The position numbers were made by a program, and so were the translations under genes. The notes below the pieces were generated by a model that had not been told where the DNA came from, did not search any database, and saw nothing but the letters and a program-made list of their open reading frames with translations. Shown piece after piece: positions 1 through 7,392 of a stretch of 19,672 nucleotides of DNA (the first letter of the stretch is position 1; every line of letters starts with the position of its first letter). This DNA comes from Spirochaetota bacterium (GTDB lineage Bacteria; Spirochaetota; Spirochaetia; Treponematales; Treponemataceae), in assembly GCA_023393015.1 (NCBI GenBank), contig JAEWMY010000004.1, positions 1 through 19,672 of the forward strand. Reading direction: 5' to 3'.

Positions 1-1
1 G

Positions 2-1210
2 TCCAAGACGGGCTTCCTCACTTTCGGCGTCGAGGGAGTCGCCCAGTTCGCCTCCGTCGAGGAGGAATTTTCGGGTTGGGACGTCCTTGAAATCTCGCCG
101 GGCAATCTCGAACTCACCGAGCTTTCGTACCGCCTCGACGCGGAGGGAAATCGCGTGCTCAATTCCTCGGCGTACGCGCTGTGGTCGTTCGGAGGCGAGA
201 ACAGTTCACTCTCCGGCGAGATAGGCGCGCGCGTGGAGCACTTCTACCTCTGGAACGACGCCTTCGACATCAACACCTATCCCGTCGTGAGCCCGAGGGC
301 CTCGGCGAGCTGGACTCCGATCGTCAATTCGGGGTTCCTCGAACGGCTCACCTTCTCCGCGGGAGCGGGACTCTTTTCCAAGTTCCCGACGCACATGCTC
401 GCGGCGGAGGACAGGTACGAAATCGGGGATTTCGGGATCAAGCCCGACCGCGCCCTCTTCCAGGTGATCGGGGCGGAGGCGACGTTCCCCGACGATTGGT
501 CCTTCAGGCTCGAGGCGTACTACAAGTATTACCTGAACCGTCTCTATATCACCGTGTTCCCGAACGGGACCCTGGGCGAATACGACATAGGCATAAAGGA
601 CGACGGACTCGGACACGTCGCGGGATTCGACCTGATGCTCCGGAAGAAGTCGGGCAGATACCTCGACGGATACCTTTCGTATTCCTTCGTGTACGCGAGG
701 TACAAAAACCCGACCGAACCGACTGTCGACGAGAACCAGACCGCCCACGGGGATCCCCTCGACGAGTGGTACTACCCTAGCTTTCACCGTTTCCACACGC
801 TCAACCTCGTGCTCAATTACCGGCCCGCGCCAGGCTGGACGATCAGCCTGATGGGCACGCTCGCCACCGGAATGCCCAAGAGGCGGCTCGGGGTGAGCGA
901 GATGTATCCCGTCGCCTACGAAGGACAGGTCATCGAACGGTACCGGAGCACTTCCTTTTACAGCGATACCCTCAGGACGGAAATCTCCTGCCCGATCGAC
1001 CTGAGGATATCCTTCTCGAACTATTACAAGAACTCCAAGTTGCGCTGGGAATACTACATCGGCGCCGAGGACATACTCGTCAACCTGTACAAACCGAGGG
1101 GCGGAACGACGTATGACGAATACACGGGAGAGGAGATCGCCGACAGTTCCAACGCGGATTTCAATATCGGCATCCCGGTTGTCTCGGTAGGTTACAAGCT
1201 CAGTTACTAG
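2..1210 (+). CDS. TonB-dependent outer-membrane receptor, C-terminal part (5' end outside window)
   Basis: The reading frame is open from base 2, so this is the last 402 residues of a longer protein. An internal GTG at 155 is not the real start. The sequence alternates short aromatic/polar strands with charged loops, as in a 22-strand TonB-dependent receptor barrel (for example VSPRASASW, then GLFSKFP, then LNLVLNYRPAPGWTISLMG). It ends in the aromatic-terminated strand VSVGYKLSY, typical of outer-membrane barrels recognised by the Bam machinery. The N-terminal signal peptide, TonB box and plug must lie upstream. A lipoprotein gene and exbB-exbD-exbD-tonB follow on the same strand with tiny gaps, which supports an active uptake role. 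The substrate cannot be told from the barrel half. The family call is firm; siderophore, cobalamin or glycan specificity is open. Confidence 0.85.
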   Translation, partial: SKTGFLTFGVEGVAQFASVEEEFSGWDVLEISPGNLELTELSYRLDAEGNRVLNSSAYALWSFGGENSSLSGEIGARVEHFYLWNDAFDINTYPVVSPRASASWTPIVNSGFLERLTFSAGAGLFSKFPTHMLAAEDRYEIGDFGIKPDRALFQVIGAEATFPDDWSFRLEAYYKYYLNRLYITVFPNGTLGEYDIGIKDDGLGHVAGFDLMLRKKSGRYLDGYLSYSFVYARYKNPTEPTVDENQTAHGDPLDEWYYPSFHRFHTLNLVLNYRPAPGWTISLMGTLATGMPKRRLGVSEMYPVAYEGQVIERYRSTSFYSDTLRTEISCPIDLRISFSNYYKNSKLRWEYYIGAEDILVNLYKPRGGTTYDEYTGEEIADSSNADFNIGIPVVSVGYKLSY

Positions 1211-1227
1211 GAAAGGGGGAGGATAGC

Positions 1228-2082
1228 ATGAACATGACATCGAAGCGGGATCACGACGTACTCCGCTCCCGTCGCGTAACGACGAAGGCGATCGCGCTCG
1301 TTTTCGCGGCCGCGACCGCACCGATTGCGGCAGCGGGCTGCGCGAGCGCGCCGCCTCCGGAAACGATTATCTGGCAGTCCCTGAGGCGCTCCGGCGATTC
1401 CGTCACCCTGGCGCTCGACGCCGACTCGAAGGTCTCGTTTACCGGCATCGTCGACCGGGAGAGTGCCGACGGCGCCGACAGAAGCGGCGGAACCGACGGC
1501 GAGACGTCGATCCTCGTAGAGGACCTCAAGTGGTTCGACAACTGGCATGACGGATGGACCGAGGCCGAGATATCGTGCGAAGGTCGACTCGTCGCTGAAA
1601 GAAAAGGCGACGGTTGGTCCGTTCGCGTGACCGAACCGGTCATTCCGGCCCGCGCGACGAAGGCGACCGTCCGGTACCGGGACGCGCTCCTCCGCGGGAA
1701 CGACGCGCTGAACCTGCTCGACCGGAGACTGCTCAGGATTCGTTCAGCGTGCGGCTTTTTGCGAACGCGACTCGACGGGCGGGAGTTTCCCCTCTACGAC
1801 ACGGAAGACGAGGAATACCGGAAGGCGTCCTTTCGGCACGCGGCGGGGACCCTTCTCTTTCCCGAGATGTACGGCTACGCCGAAGGCGCCGAGCCGGCGG
1901 ACGGGGAATCGAACGGCGCGAAGCGGTTTATAAAGGGCGAAGGGCTTCGGTGGGACACGCTCTACAGCGAACGCGAACTGCCCGCCGAACTCCGCGACGT
2001 ACGGGACACCGGAACGCTGTGGAGGGACTGGGAAGAGATGGGACGGATGTTTTACTATTTATACCTGACGGGGGGAAACTGA
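1228..2082 (+). CDS. Hypothetical lipoprotein in TonB uptake operon
   Basis: A 284-residue protein that I do not recognise as a named family. The start is the ATG at 1228, preceded by a strong ribosome site (GGGGGAGG, 5 nt away). Residues 13-38 form an arginine-rich n-region, a hydrophobic stretch and a relaxed lipobox (AAAGC) with Cys38 as the likely lipidated residue, so it should be exported and membrane anchored. The mature part is highly charged and Asp/Glu/Arg rich with no transmembrane segment. It lies 17 bp after the receptor stop and 1 bp before exbB, so it is probably co-expressed. It may be a surface or periplasmic accessory of the receptor; this is inferred from position only. Confidence 0.75.
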   Translation: MNMTSKRDHDVLRSRRVTTKAIALVFAAATAPIAAAGCASAPPPETIIWQSLRRSGDSVTLALDADSKVSFTGIVDRESADGADRSGGTDGETSILVEDLKWFDNWHDGWTEAEISCEGRLVAERKGDGWSVRVTEPVIPARATKATVRYRDALLRGNDALNLLDRRLLRIRSACGFLRTRLDGREFPLYDTEDEEYRKASFRHAAGTLLFPEMYGYAEGAEPADGESNGAKRFIKGEGLRWDTLYSERELPAELRDVRDTGTLWRDWEEMGRMFYYLYLTGGN

Positions 2083-2083
2083 C

Positions 2084-2734
2084 ATGGAAAACGGATGGAG
2101 CGTTTTGGGCCTTTTCGAGCTCGGAGGGGTATTCATGTGGCCCCTTCTCGCGTTTTCGGTCGCGACGGTCGCCCTCGCGGTCGAACGCGTCATATACCTG
2201 TACTGGCACAACATGCGCGTCGCCGACCTGAAAAACCACGTCATCAGCCTCATCGAACGGGGAAGGCTCGCCGAGGCGGTCGACGAACTCGCGGCACAGC
2301 CGCGCAAGAATACCTCCGCGTCGATTCTCCTCGCAGTCGCGCAAAGCGCCAACCGGGGCGAGACGCGGATGGAAAAGGCGGCCGAAGCCGAGGCGCAGGA
2401 GCGGATCAGGAGATGCGAGAACGGTTTCAACTACCTCACCGCCCTCGCCTCGCTCTCGCCGCTCACGGGCTTTCTCGGGACGGTATCCGGCATGATAGGC
2501 GCCTTCAAATCGATCGCGAGCGCGACCGAGGTGAACGCGCAGCTCGTCGCGAACGGAATCTACGAGGCGCTCATCACCACCGTGTTCGGCTTGATCATAG
2601 CGATCGTCGCGCTCATCTCGTACAACCTTCTCGTACAGCGCGTCGACACCTTCGCCGCAGAGGTGACGAAGGCCGTGAGCGACATGGTTTCGGCGATCCT
2701 CAAGACGCAGGAACGCGGGGAAGAGACGCGATGA
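2084..2734 (+). CDS. exbB: ExbB/TolQ/MotA-family proton channel protein
   Basis: A 216-residue inner-membrane protein with three predicted membrane segments near residues 16-38, 117-140 and 162-184. The segments following the cytoplasmic loop carry the family signature: SPLTGFLGTVSGMIGAF (125-141) and GIYEALITTVFGLIIAI (158-174). ExbB forms a pentameric channel around ExbD and uses the proton gradient to energise TonB. Its length is close to the usual 220-245 residues. A GGGGGG-type ribosome site precedes the ATG, which starts 1 bp after the lipoprotein stop. Its stop overlaps the next start (ATGA), so translation with ExbD is likely coupled. A TolQ role is less likely because a TonB gene and a receptor are in the same operon. 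Confidence 0.92.
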   Translation: MENGWSVLGLFELGGVFMWPLLAFSVATVALAVERVIYLYWHNMRVADLKNHVISLIERGRLAEAVDELAAQPRKNTSASILLAVAQSANRGETRMEKAAEAEAQERIRRCENGFNYLTALASLSPLTGFLGTVSGMIGAFKSIASATEVNAQLVANGIYEALITTVFGLIIAIVALISYNLLVQRVDTFAAEVTKAVSDMVSAILKTQERGEETR

Positions 2735-3141
2735 TCCGCATTCGCAAGAGGCGGGAACCCGACGATCCCTCGAACTCGGGATCCCTCAACGACCTTTCGT
2801 TTCTCCTGATCATCTTCTTCATAGTGATCGCGGGATTCAACGTCAACAAGGGTTTCCTCCTGAACCTTCCCGACCGCGAAAAGGCGCGCGTCGTGCGGAC
2901 GCAGGAGCTCCTGAGATGCCGGGTCTCTGCGGCGGGTACGATCTCGATGGACGGCAAGGAGATAGACGTCCCGACGCTCCGCGAAAGATCGTCGGAACGA
3001 CTCTCCGAATACCCGAATATGACCTTCCTCCTCGAGGTGCATCCCGACGCTCCGTACGGGGCGGTGATCTCGGTGATACACGAGGTCAGGGCGATGAAGA
3101 TCGAAAACTTCTCGTTCCGGATGACGGAGGCCGAATCGTGA
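2731..3141 (+). CDS. exbD: ExbD/TolR-family biopolymer transport protein (first copy)
   Basis: A 136-residue protein with a short basic cytoplasmic N-terminus (RIRKRRE), one membrane segment at about 22-40 and a periplasmic domain, the standard ExbD layout. The membrane segment begins with Asp21 in NDLSFLLIIFF, which matches the essential proton-handling Asp of ExbD (Asp25 in E. coli). The periplasmic part (about 45-136) has the family alternation around ISMDGKEI and PYGAVISVI. The ATG overlaps the exbB stop as ATGA, and its own TGA overlaps the GTG of the second exbD. It clearly differs in sequence from the second copy, so the pair is an old duplication, not a recent one. It may form a heterodimer with the second copy. 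Confidence 0.9.
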   Translation: MIRIRKRREPDDPSNSGSLNDLSFLLIIFFIVIAGFNVNKGFLLNLPDREKARVVRTQELLRCRVSAAGTISMDGKEIDVPTLRERSSERLSEYPNMTFLLEVHPDAPYGAVISVIHEVRAMKIENFSFRMTEAES

Positions 3142-3545
3142 TACGCCTGAAGCGCTCGAAACGAAAGCCGATCATACCGATGTCGTCGATGTCCGACATC
3201 GGCTTTCTCCTGCTCATCTTCATCATGCTCATCTCGCTCATCAACCAACGGCACGAGGTCAAGATCGAATACTGCGAGGCGAGGGAACTCGAGCGCACGC
3301 AGGACGCCGAAAACCTCGAGATATGGATCGAGCGCTCGGGCGCGATCTCGATCGACGGGGCGACTGTCGACGGGAACGCCCTCGAGCTCGCCGTCGCGGA
3401 ACGGCTCGCCGAAAAGCCGGGAACGCGCGTGCACGTCATCGCCGACCGCAACGTTCCCTACCGGCACGTCAACACCGCCGTTTCGGTCCTACAGCGGCTC
3501 CAGCACCGCGTGGTGAGCTTCGTGGTAAAGGAAGAAATCCGATGA
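3138..3545 (+). CDS. exbD: ExbD/TolR-family biopolymer transport protein (second copy)
   Basis: A 135-residue protein starting at GTG 3138, chosen because it overlaps the previous stop (GTGA) and yields a normal ExbD N-terminus. A basic stretch (RLKRSKRKP) is followed by one membrane segment (about 21-38) whose conserved Asp20 sits in MSDIGFLLLIFIM. The periplasmic domain contains ISIDGATVDG and PYRHVNTAVSVL, the usual ExbD strand/helix pattern. It should act with ExbB to couple the proton gradient to TonB. Two ExbD genes in tandem are found in several Gram-negative lineages, where the copies are thought to divide structural and regulatory tasks. Here that split is not testable from sequence. 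Its stop overlaps the tonB ATG by 4 bp. Confidence 0.9.
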   Translation: MIRLKRSKRKPIIPMSSMSDIGFLLLIFIMLISLINQRHEVKIEYCEARELERTQDAENLEIWIERSGAISIDGATVDGNALELAVAERLAEKPGTRVHVIADRNVPYRHVNTAVSVLQRLQHRVVSFVVKEEIR

Positions 3546-4114
3546 AAAGATGGATCGTCAGGCACCGCGGCGCTATCATAGTCGCGGCAGTGGCCCTCTT
3601 TCACGCCGGAATCCTCGTCTTCGCGCGGGTCGCGGCCCCGGCCGCGGCCGACGAAGATCCTTCAGAGTATCGCGTCCTGAAACTCGTCGACGTCGAGGAA
3701 TACGTGCCGCCGCCCGAAACGCCGGTAACCTTCGTATCGAACCAGCCGGTCGCCTCGGAACGCGTCGTAACCACCGACGAGGCGGTCGTCGAGACGCGCG
3801 ACGACGAGGCCGACTACCTGCCGCAGCACAAGATTTCCGTCGTGCCCGAGATACCGACCAAGGAGATCCTGTCGAGAATACGGTATCCCTCGCTCGCCCT
3901 GAGGCAGGAAATCGAGGGGGTCGTGTATCTCGAGTTGTTCATCGACGCCGGCGGTGCCGTCCGCATGATACGGGTCCTCAAGGATCCCGGCTACGGCTTC
4001 GCGGAGGCCGCCGTCGAGGCGTTGACGGGTATGCGCTGCAAGCCGGCGCTCGCGAACGGAAAGCCGGTAGCGGTTCGTTTCCGCTACCCGGTCCGCTTCA
4101 CGCTCCAGAGATAG
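3542..4114 (+). CDS. tonB: TonB-family energy transducer
   Basis: A 190-residue protein with one N-terminal membrane anchor (about 11-30) that contains His21, matching the conserved His of the TonB anchor that contacts ExbB/ExbD. A short linker with only one small proline cluster (YVPPPETP, 54-61) follows, and then a C-terminal TonB domain (about 104-190). That domain has the expected pattern: IRYPSLALRQEIEGVVYLEL, then a GFAEAAVEAL helix, then GKPVAVRFRYPVRFTL. It is shorter than E. coli TonB (239 residues), mainly in the periplasm-spanning linker. The ATG overlaps the exbD stop (ATGA). It ends the + strand operon and faces the acyl-CoA synthetase gene, 14 bp away. Its likely partner is the receptor at the start of the window. 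Confidence 0.9.
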   Translation: MKRWIVRHRGAIIVAAVALFHAGILVFARVAAPAAADEDPSEYRVLKLVDVEEYVPPPETPVTFVSNQPVASERVVTTDEAVVETRDDEADYLPQHKISVVPEIPTKEILSRIRYPSLALRQEIEGVVYLELFIDAGGAVRMIRVLKDPGYGFAEAAVEALTGMRCKPALANGKPVAVRFRYPVRFTLQR

Positions 4115-4131
4115 CACGCGCTCGCGCGCTA
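4112..4131. repeat. Inverted repeat covering both convergent stop codons
   Basis: The 20 bases TAGCACGCGCTCGCGCGCTA form a near-perfect inverted repeat with one mismatch. It begins with the tonB stop codon (TAG) and ends with the acyl-CoA synthetase stop codon (CTA on this strand). There is no U-tract on either side, so it is not a clear intrinsic terminator, but it could be a shared transcript-end hairpin. Confidence 0.4.
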
Positions 4132-5895
4132 GGCGTTGCCCCTGGAACCGCCTGAAAGCGTCTTCTTAAGCGAATAGAGATACCGCTTGATCTTCTGGCT
4201 CGCGGTTTTCTCGAAGGCCTCGATGAGCTCGACCCGGTCGATACGCGAGATGCGGTTCACGTTTTCGTTCACGAAAAACTTTATCTCGTTCATGATCTCC
4301 TCGCGCTTGTACTGCAGTATCTGGCCCATCTCGTTCATTGCGCCGTGCATGGCGCCGCCGACGGCCTCTCCCATCGCCTGCAGCTGGTGTCCCATGTCGC
4401 CCTTTTCAGGGCGCGCGGCCTCGCGCTCGGCGCGGAGACGCGCCTCCTTCGCGAATTTCTCCTCGTCTATCTGCACGAGCGCCACGAGCGAGGAGTGTTC
4501 GCCCTCGACGACGAGGGATTCCGCTACGAACGGATGCTGATTGAGAACGAACTCGATGTCCTCGGGATAGATATTCTCCCCCGAGGCGCCGAGAATCATG
4601 TTCTTGGACCTGCCCTTGAGGCCAAGCCGGCCCTTCTCGTCCATCGCCCCCAGGTCGCCCGTACGGAACCAGCCGTCGGAATCGATCACCGTCGCGGTCA
4701 GCTCGGGATCGCGATAGTAGCCCTTCATCACGTTCGGGCCGCGCGCCACCACCTCGCCGATGCCGGTAACCGGATCGGGATCGGCTATCCTGAGCTCCAC
4801 GCCGGGCATCGTCGGGCCGATCGTTCCCGGCACCGTGATGGAGGGACCCGAACCCGCGAGCAGGGGCGAGGTTTCGGTAAGCCCGTACCCGATGGCGTAC
4901 GGGAAACGGGCCTCCTTCAGGAATCGTTCCACGACGGGATCGACCTTCGCGCCGCCGATTCCGAAGAACTTGATCCTTCCGCCGAACGTCCGCTTGAGCG
5001 ACTTGCCCGCGAGCCGGTGGAAGAGAACGCGAAACGGCGGAATCCCGTAGAGTTTCGCCACGAGGGGCTTCGAGGTAAACGTCGGAACGATCTTGTTCTT
5101 GTAGATCTTTTCCATGATGATCGGCACGCTGAGCATGATCGTCGGCCGCACCTTCGCGAGGGCGGGCAAGAGCGTGGTGACGGCGGGCGGCTTGTCCAGG
5201 TAGTACACGCAGGCGCCGTTCAGGAAGAACATCAAAAAACCTATCGTGAACTCGTAGACGTGGGACATCGGCAGGATGGAAAGGCCGACGTCGAGCTTGT
5301 TGATGCGCTGGAAGAACTGCCCGCCTATCGCGGTAAACGCGAGGTTCCTGTGGCTGAGCTCCACTCCCTTCGAGCGGCCGGTCGTTCCGGACGTGTAGAT
5401 GATAGAGGCGGTATCCTCCTCGCCGGCGGCGCGCCCGGTGTCGCTCGCGTCGCGTACGGCCTCGCCGACGAGCAATTCGAGGTCGTCAAGGCGGAACACG
5501 CGCGCGATCCCAAGGGCCGCGGGATCGGGAATCTTGTCCGCGAGCCTTGTCGCTATGACGAGGGTTTCGGCTCCCGAATGGCGCACGCAAGCGTCGGCTT
5601 CCTTCGCGCTGAAATCGGGCAACAGGGGCACGGCGATCGCCCCGAGGGAAACGATGGCGAAATAGGCTATTCCCCAGTTGGGAGAGCTCGGGCCGAACAG
5701 CACGACGCGCTGTCCGCGTTCAACGCCCGCGGAATACAGGAGATCCCTGAAGCGGTCGATCCTGCGTCCCGCCTCGGCGTAGGTTATCGGCTCCTCCCCC
5801 ACGAAAGCCAGGGCGGGTCGTTCGGCGAACTTCGCGAGGCTGTTTTCCAGCAGTGCGGTCAGCGTATATGTCCCGAGATCCTTGATCGTTTCCAT
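4129..5895 (-). CDS. Long-chain fatty acid-CoA ligase (AMP-forming), FadD/ACSL type
   Basis: A 588-residue member of the adenylate-forming superfamily. It should activate fatty acids with ATP and CoA at the inner face of the membrane. Visible motifs are the phosphate-binding loop YTSGTTGRSKGV (167-178), YGLTETSP (337-344), GWFRTGDLG (408-416) and the C-terminal A10 motif KTASQKIKR with the likely catalytic Lys568. The start ATG has a good ribosome site (GGGGGAG, 6 nt away). An unusual Met/Gly/Ala-rich stretch (about 500-535) is inserted in the C-terminal subdomain before the A10 lysine. The gene is alone on its transcript: a strong terminator of the purA unit lies upstream and tonB is convergent. 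A palindromic site at 5969-5987 may regulate it. Exact chain-length preference is not predictable. Confidence 0.9.
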   Translation of the reverse strand: METIKDLGTYTLTALLENSLAKFAERPALAFVGEEPITYAEAGRRIDRFRDLLYSAGVERGQRVVLFGPSSPNWGIAYFAIVSLGAIAVPLLPDFSAKEADACVRHSGAETLVIATRLADKIPDPAALGIARVFRLDDLELLVGEAVRDASDTGRAAGEEDTASIIYTSGTTGRSKGVELSHRNLAFTAIGGQFFQRINKLDVGLSILPMSHVYEFTIGFLMFFLNGACVYYLDKPPAVTTLLPALAKVRPTIMLSVPIIMEKIYKNKIVPTFTSKPLVAKLYGIPPFRVLFHRLAGKSLKRTFGGRIKFFGIGGAKVDPVVERFLKEARFPYAIGYGLTETSPLLAGSGPSITVPGTIGPTMPGVELRIADPDPVTGIGEVVARGPNVMKGYYRDPELTATVIDSDGWFRTGDLGAMDEKGRLGLKGRSKNMILGASGENIYPEDIEFVLNQHPFVAESLVVEGEHSSLVALVQIDEEKFAKEARLRAEREAARPEKGDMGHQLQAMGEAVGGAMHGAMNEMGQILQYKREEIMNEIKFFVNENVNRISRIDRVELIEAFEKTASQKIKRYLYSLKKTLSGGSRGNA

Positions 5896-5931
5896 GCGTG
5901 TCTCCCCCTACGATACTCTGACTGGTAATCC

Positions 5932-5944
5932 ACGGTATGACCGT
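5932..5944. promoter_or_regulatory. Short inverted repeat upstream of acyl-CoA ligase
   Basis: ACGGT-ATG-ACCGT is a perfect 5+5 inverted repeat 37 bp upstream of the acyl-CoA synthetase ATG. It lies in the probable promoter/5' leader, so it could be a small operator or an RNA hairpin. The match is short and may be chance. Confidence 0.25.
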
Positions 5945-5968
5945 TCGGTAACAGTCTTATTGACAGAC

Positions 5969-5987
5969 TATGTGATAATGTCACATA
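5969..5987. promoter_or_regulatory. 19-bp palindromic operator candidate upstream of acyl-CoA ligase
   Basis: TATGTGATAATGTCACATA reads TATGTGA-N5-TCACATA, with both 7-bp arms perfectly complementary. It lies 74 bp upstream of the ligase start and just downstream of the purA-side terminator, so it can only serve the ligase promoter. It resembles CRP/FNR-type TGTGA...TCACA sites but has a 5-bp rather than the usual 6-bp spacer. A GntR- or TetR-type regulator of fatty acid genes is equally possible. No convincing -35/-10 pair was found next to it. Confidence 0.5.
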
Positions 5988-5998
5988 CAAGCAGATGC

Positions 5999-6036
5999 AA
6001 AAAAAAAGCGACGAACGCAAGTCTTGCATCCGTCAC
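5999..6036 (-). terminator. Strong intrinsic terminator after purA
   Basis: Read on the minus strand, a 13-bp stem (5' arm GTGACGGATGCAA, loop GAC, with some G-U pairs) is followed by nine consecutive T. It lies about 125 bp after the purA stop and insulates the guaB-purA transcript from the acyl-CoA synthetase gene. Confidence 0.85.
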
Positions 6037-6088
6037 TTTCATTTATTCTATAATATGCGCAGTTCCCGTCTCCGTCAACCAAATACCG

Positions 6089-6110
6089 AAACAAGGGCCT
6101 TGAAAGGCCC
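6089..6110 (-). terminator. Weaker hairpin after purA
   Basis: On the minus strand GGGCCTT and AAGGCCC form a near-perfect palindrome followed by the mixed tract TTGTTT. It is closer to purA than the stronger terminator and may act as a first, leaky terminator or a 3'-end stabiliser. Confidence 0.45.
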
Positions 6111-6161
6111 CGTCAAGAGCCGTCCCGTCATGATTCGTCCCGCCGGGCGAATACGGGCGGG

Positions 6162-7382
6162 CTACCATACCTTGTCGAGGATAAAGGTATCGTGCCGGTC
6201 GTATCCGACGGAAATGATGCCTATTTTCGTTCCGCAATACTCGCTGATGAAATCCACATAGGCCTTCGCCTCGGACGGAAGGGTATCGTAGGAACGGCAG
6301 TCCTTGAGACAGGTCTTCCAACCGGGGAAATGCTTCAAAATGGGCTTCGCGTTCTCGAGATCGGCGATGGACGCGGGGAATTCCTCGGTCACGGTTCCGC
6401 CGATGTCGTACGCGACGCAGGCCTCGATGTCGGAGAGGGTGTCGTACACGTCAAGATGCGTCAGCACGAGCTCGTCGATCGAGTTCGACCGGCAGGCGTA
6501 CCGGAGGGCCACGAGGTCGAGATACCCGCAGCGGCGGGGACGACCGGTCGTAACGCCGTATTCCCTGCCCGTTTCGCGCACGAAGCGGTAGAGCTCGCTC
6601 TGGCTTTCGGCGTCGAACTCGGTCGGCATCGGGCCGTTTCCGACGCGCGTCGAATAGGCCTTGAAGACGCCGAGAACCTTGTCGAGGGCTCGCGGCCCGA
6701 TACAGGCGCCGACGGCGGCTCCGGACGACGAGGAGAATCCCGAGGATACGTAGGGATAGGTGCCGAGATCGAGGTCAAGGAGAGCGCCTTGGGCGCCCTC
6801 GAAGAGAACCTTCTTGCCCCGCGCCTTCCAGAGTTCGCTCGTAAGGTTCACCTTCATCGAAAGCAAACGGTCGAGGAAGGGCGCGAGAAAGGCGCGGTCG
6901 CCGTCCTCGAGCTCGTCCATCTTTTCTTTCCAGGTCAGGTCGGCGACGCGGATGCCGTCGCGCTCGCTTTTCATCGCGTAGGTCGTTCCGATTCCCCGTC
7001 CGGTCGTGCCGATAGGGCGCTTTCGGGCGGCGTCGCGGGCCTTGTCCATCTCGCGGTACTTCGGCAGGACGATATGGGCCCTGTCGGATATGAACACCCG
7101 GCCCTCCCAGTCGATCCCGCGCTCCTTGAGCATGGCGAGCTCGGTGAAGAGGGCGTCCGGGTCGATGACCATGCCCGCGCCGAGGTACACGACGTTATTC
7201 GGGTGAAGGATCCCCGAAGGCACCAGATGCAAGGCATACTGGACGCCGTTCGACACAATCGTGTGGCCGGCGTTCGCCCCGCCGGAAAACCGCACGATAC
7301 ACTGGGACTCCGAGGCAAGATAATCGACAATCTTGCCCTTTCCCTCGTCGCCCCACTGGGCCCCGATAACGACTACGTTCAT
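6162..7382 (-). CDS. purA: Adenylosuccinate synthetase
   Basis: A 406-residue PurA. It joins IMP and aspartate using GTP, the first step from IMP to AMP. The N-terminal loop GAQWGDEGKGK (7-17) holds the catalytic Asp12, and His40 in NAGHT is the second catalytic residue. TGRPRRCGYLDL (279-290) matches the family signature. The ATG at 7382 was preferred over a GTG two codons earlier because it has an AGTAGGTG ribosome site and restores the canonical N-terminus. It is somewhat shorter than E. coli PurA (432). It is also divergent in places: GIGTTYAMK where most have GIGPAYxxK, and SVGYDR near the C-terminus where Pro is usual. It lies 10 bp after guaB, so it is probably co-transcribed. PurB acts on its product and is encoded just upstream. 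Confidence 0.93.
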   Translation of the reverse strand: MNVVVIGAQWGDEGKGKIVDYLASESQCIVRFSGGANAGHTIVSNGVQYALHLVPSGILHPNNVVYLGAGMVIDPDALFTELAMLKERGIDWEGRVFISDRAHIVLPKYREMDKARDAARKRPIGTTGRGIGTTYAMKSERDGIRVADLTWKEKMDELEDGDRAFLAPFLDRLLSMKVNLTSELWKARGKKVLFEGAQGALLDLDLGTYPYVSSGFSSSSGAAVGACIGPRALDKVLGVFKAYSTRVGNGPMPTEFDAESQSELYRFVRETGREYGVTTGRPRRCGYLDLVALRYACRSNSIDELVLTHLDVYDTLSDIEACVAYDIGGTVTEEFPASIADLENAKPILKHFPGWKTCLKDCRSYDTLPSEAKAYVDFISEYCGTKIGIISVGYDRHDTFILDKVW

Positions 7383-7392
7383 GTACACCTAC

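Noticed and set aside
2095..2730. Open frame fused upstream of the first exbD
   Set aside because: It is an Arg-rich shadow of exbB. The true ExbD start is ATG 2731, overlapping the exbB stop.
4345..5928. Long open frame on the + strand antisense to the acyl-CoA ligase
   Set aside because: It mirrors the ligase gene, has Arg/His/Glu-rich unstructured translation, no ribosome site and no recognisable domain. Such shadows are expected in GC-rich coding DNA.
5959..5987. A + strand promoter beginning TTGACA upstream of the palindrome
   Set aside because: TTGACA is present but no acceptable -10 lies 16-18 bp downstream, and there is no + strand gene to drive.
5882..6261. Small + strand frames in the intergenic region between the ligase and purA
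   Set aside because: They cross a strong minus-strand terminator, lack ribosome sites and have no conserved-looking sequence.
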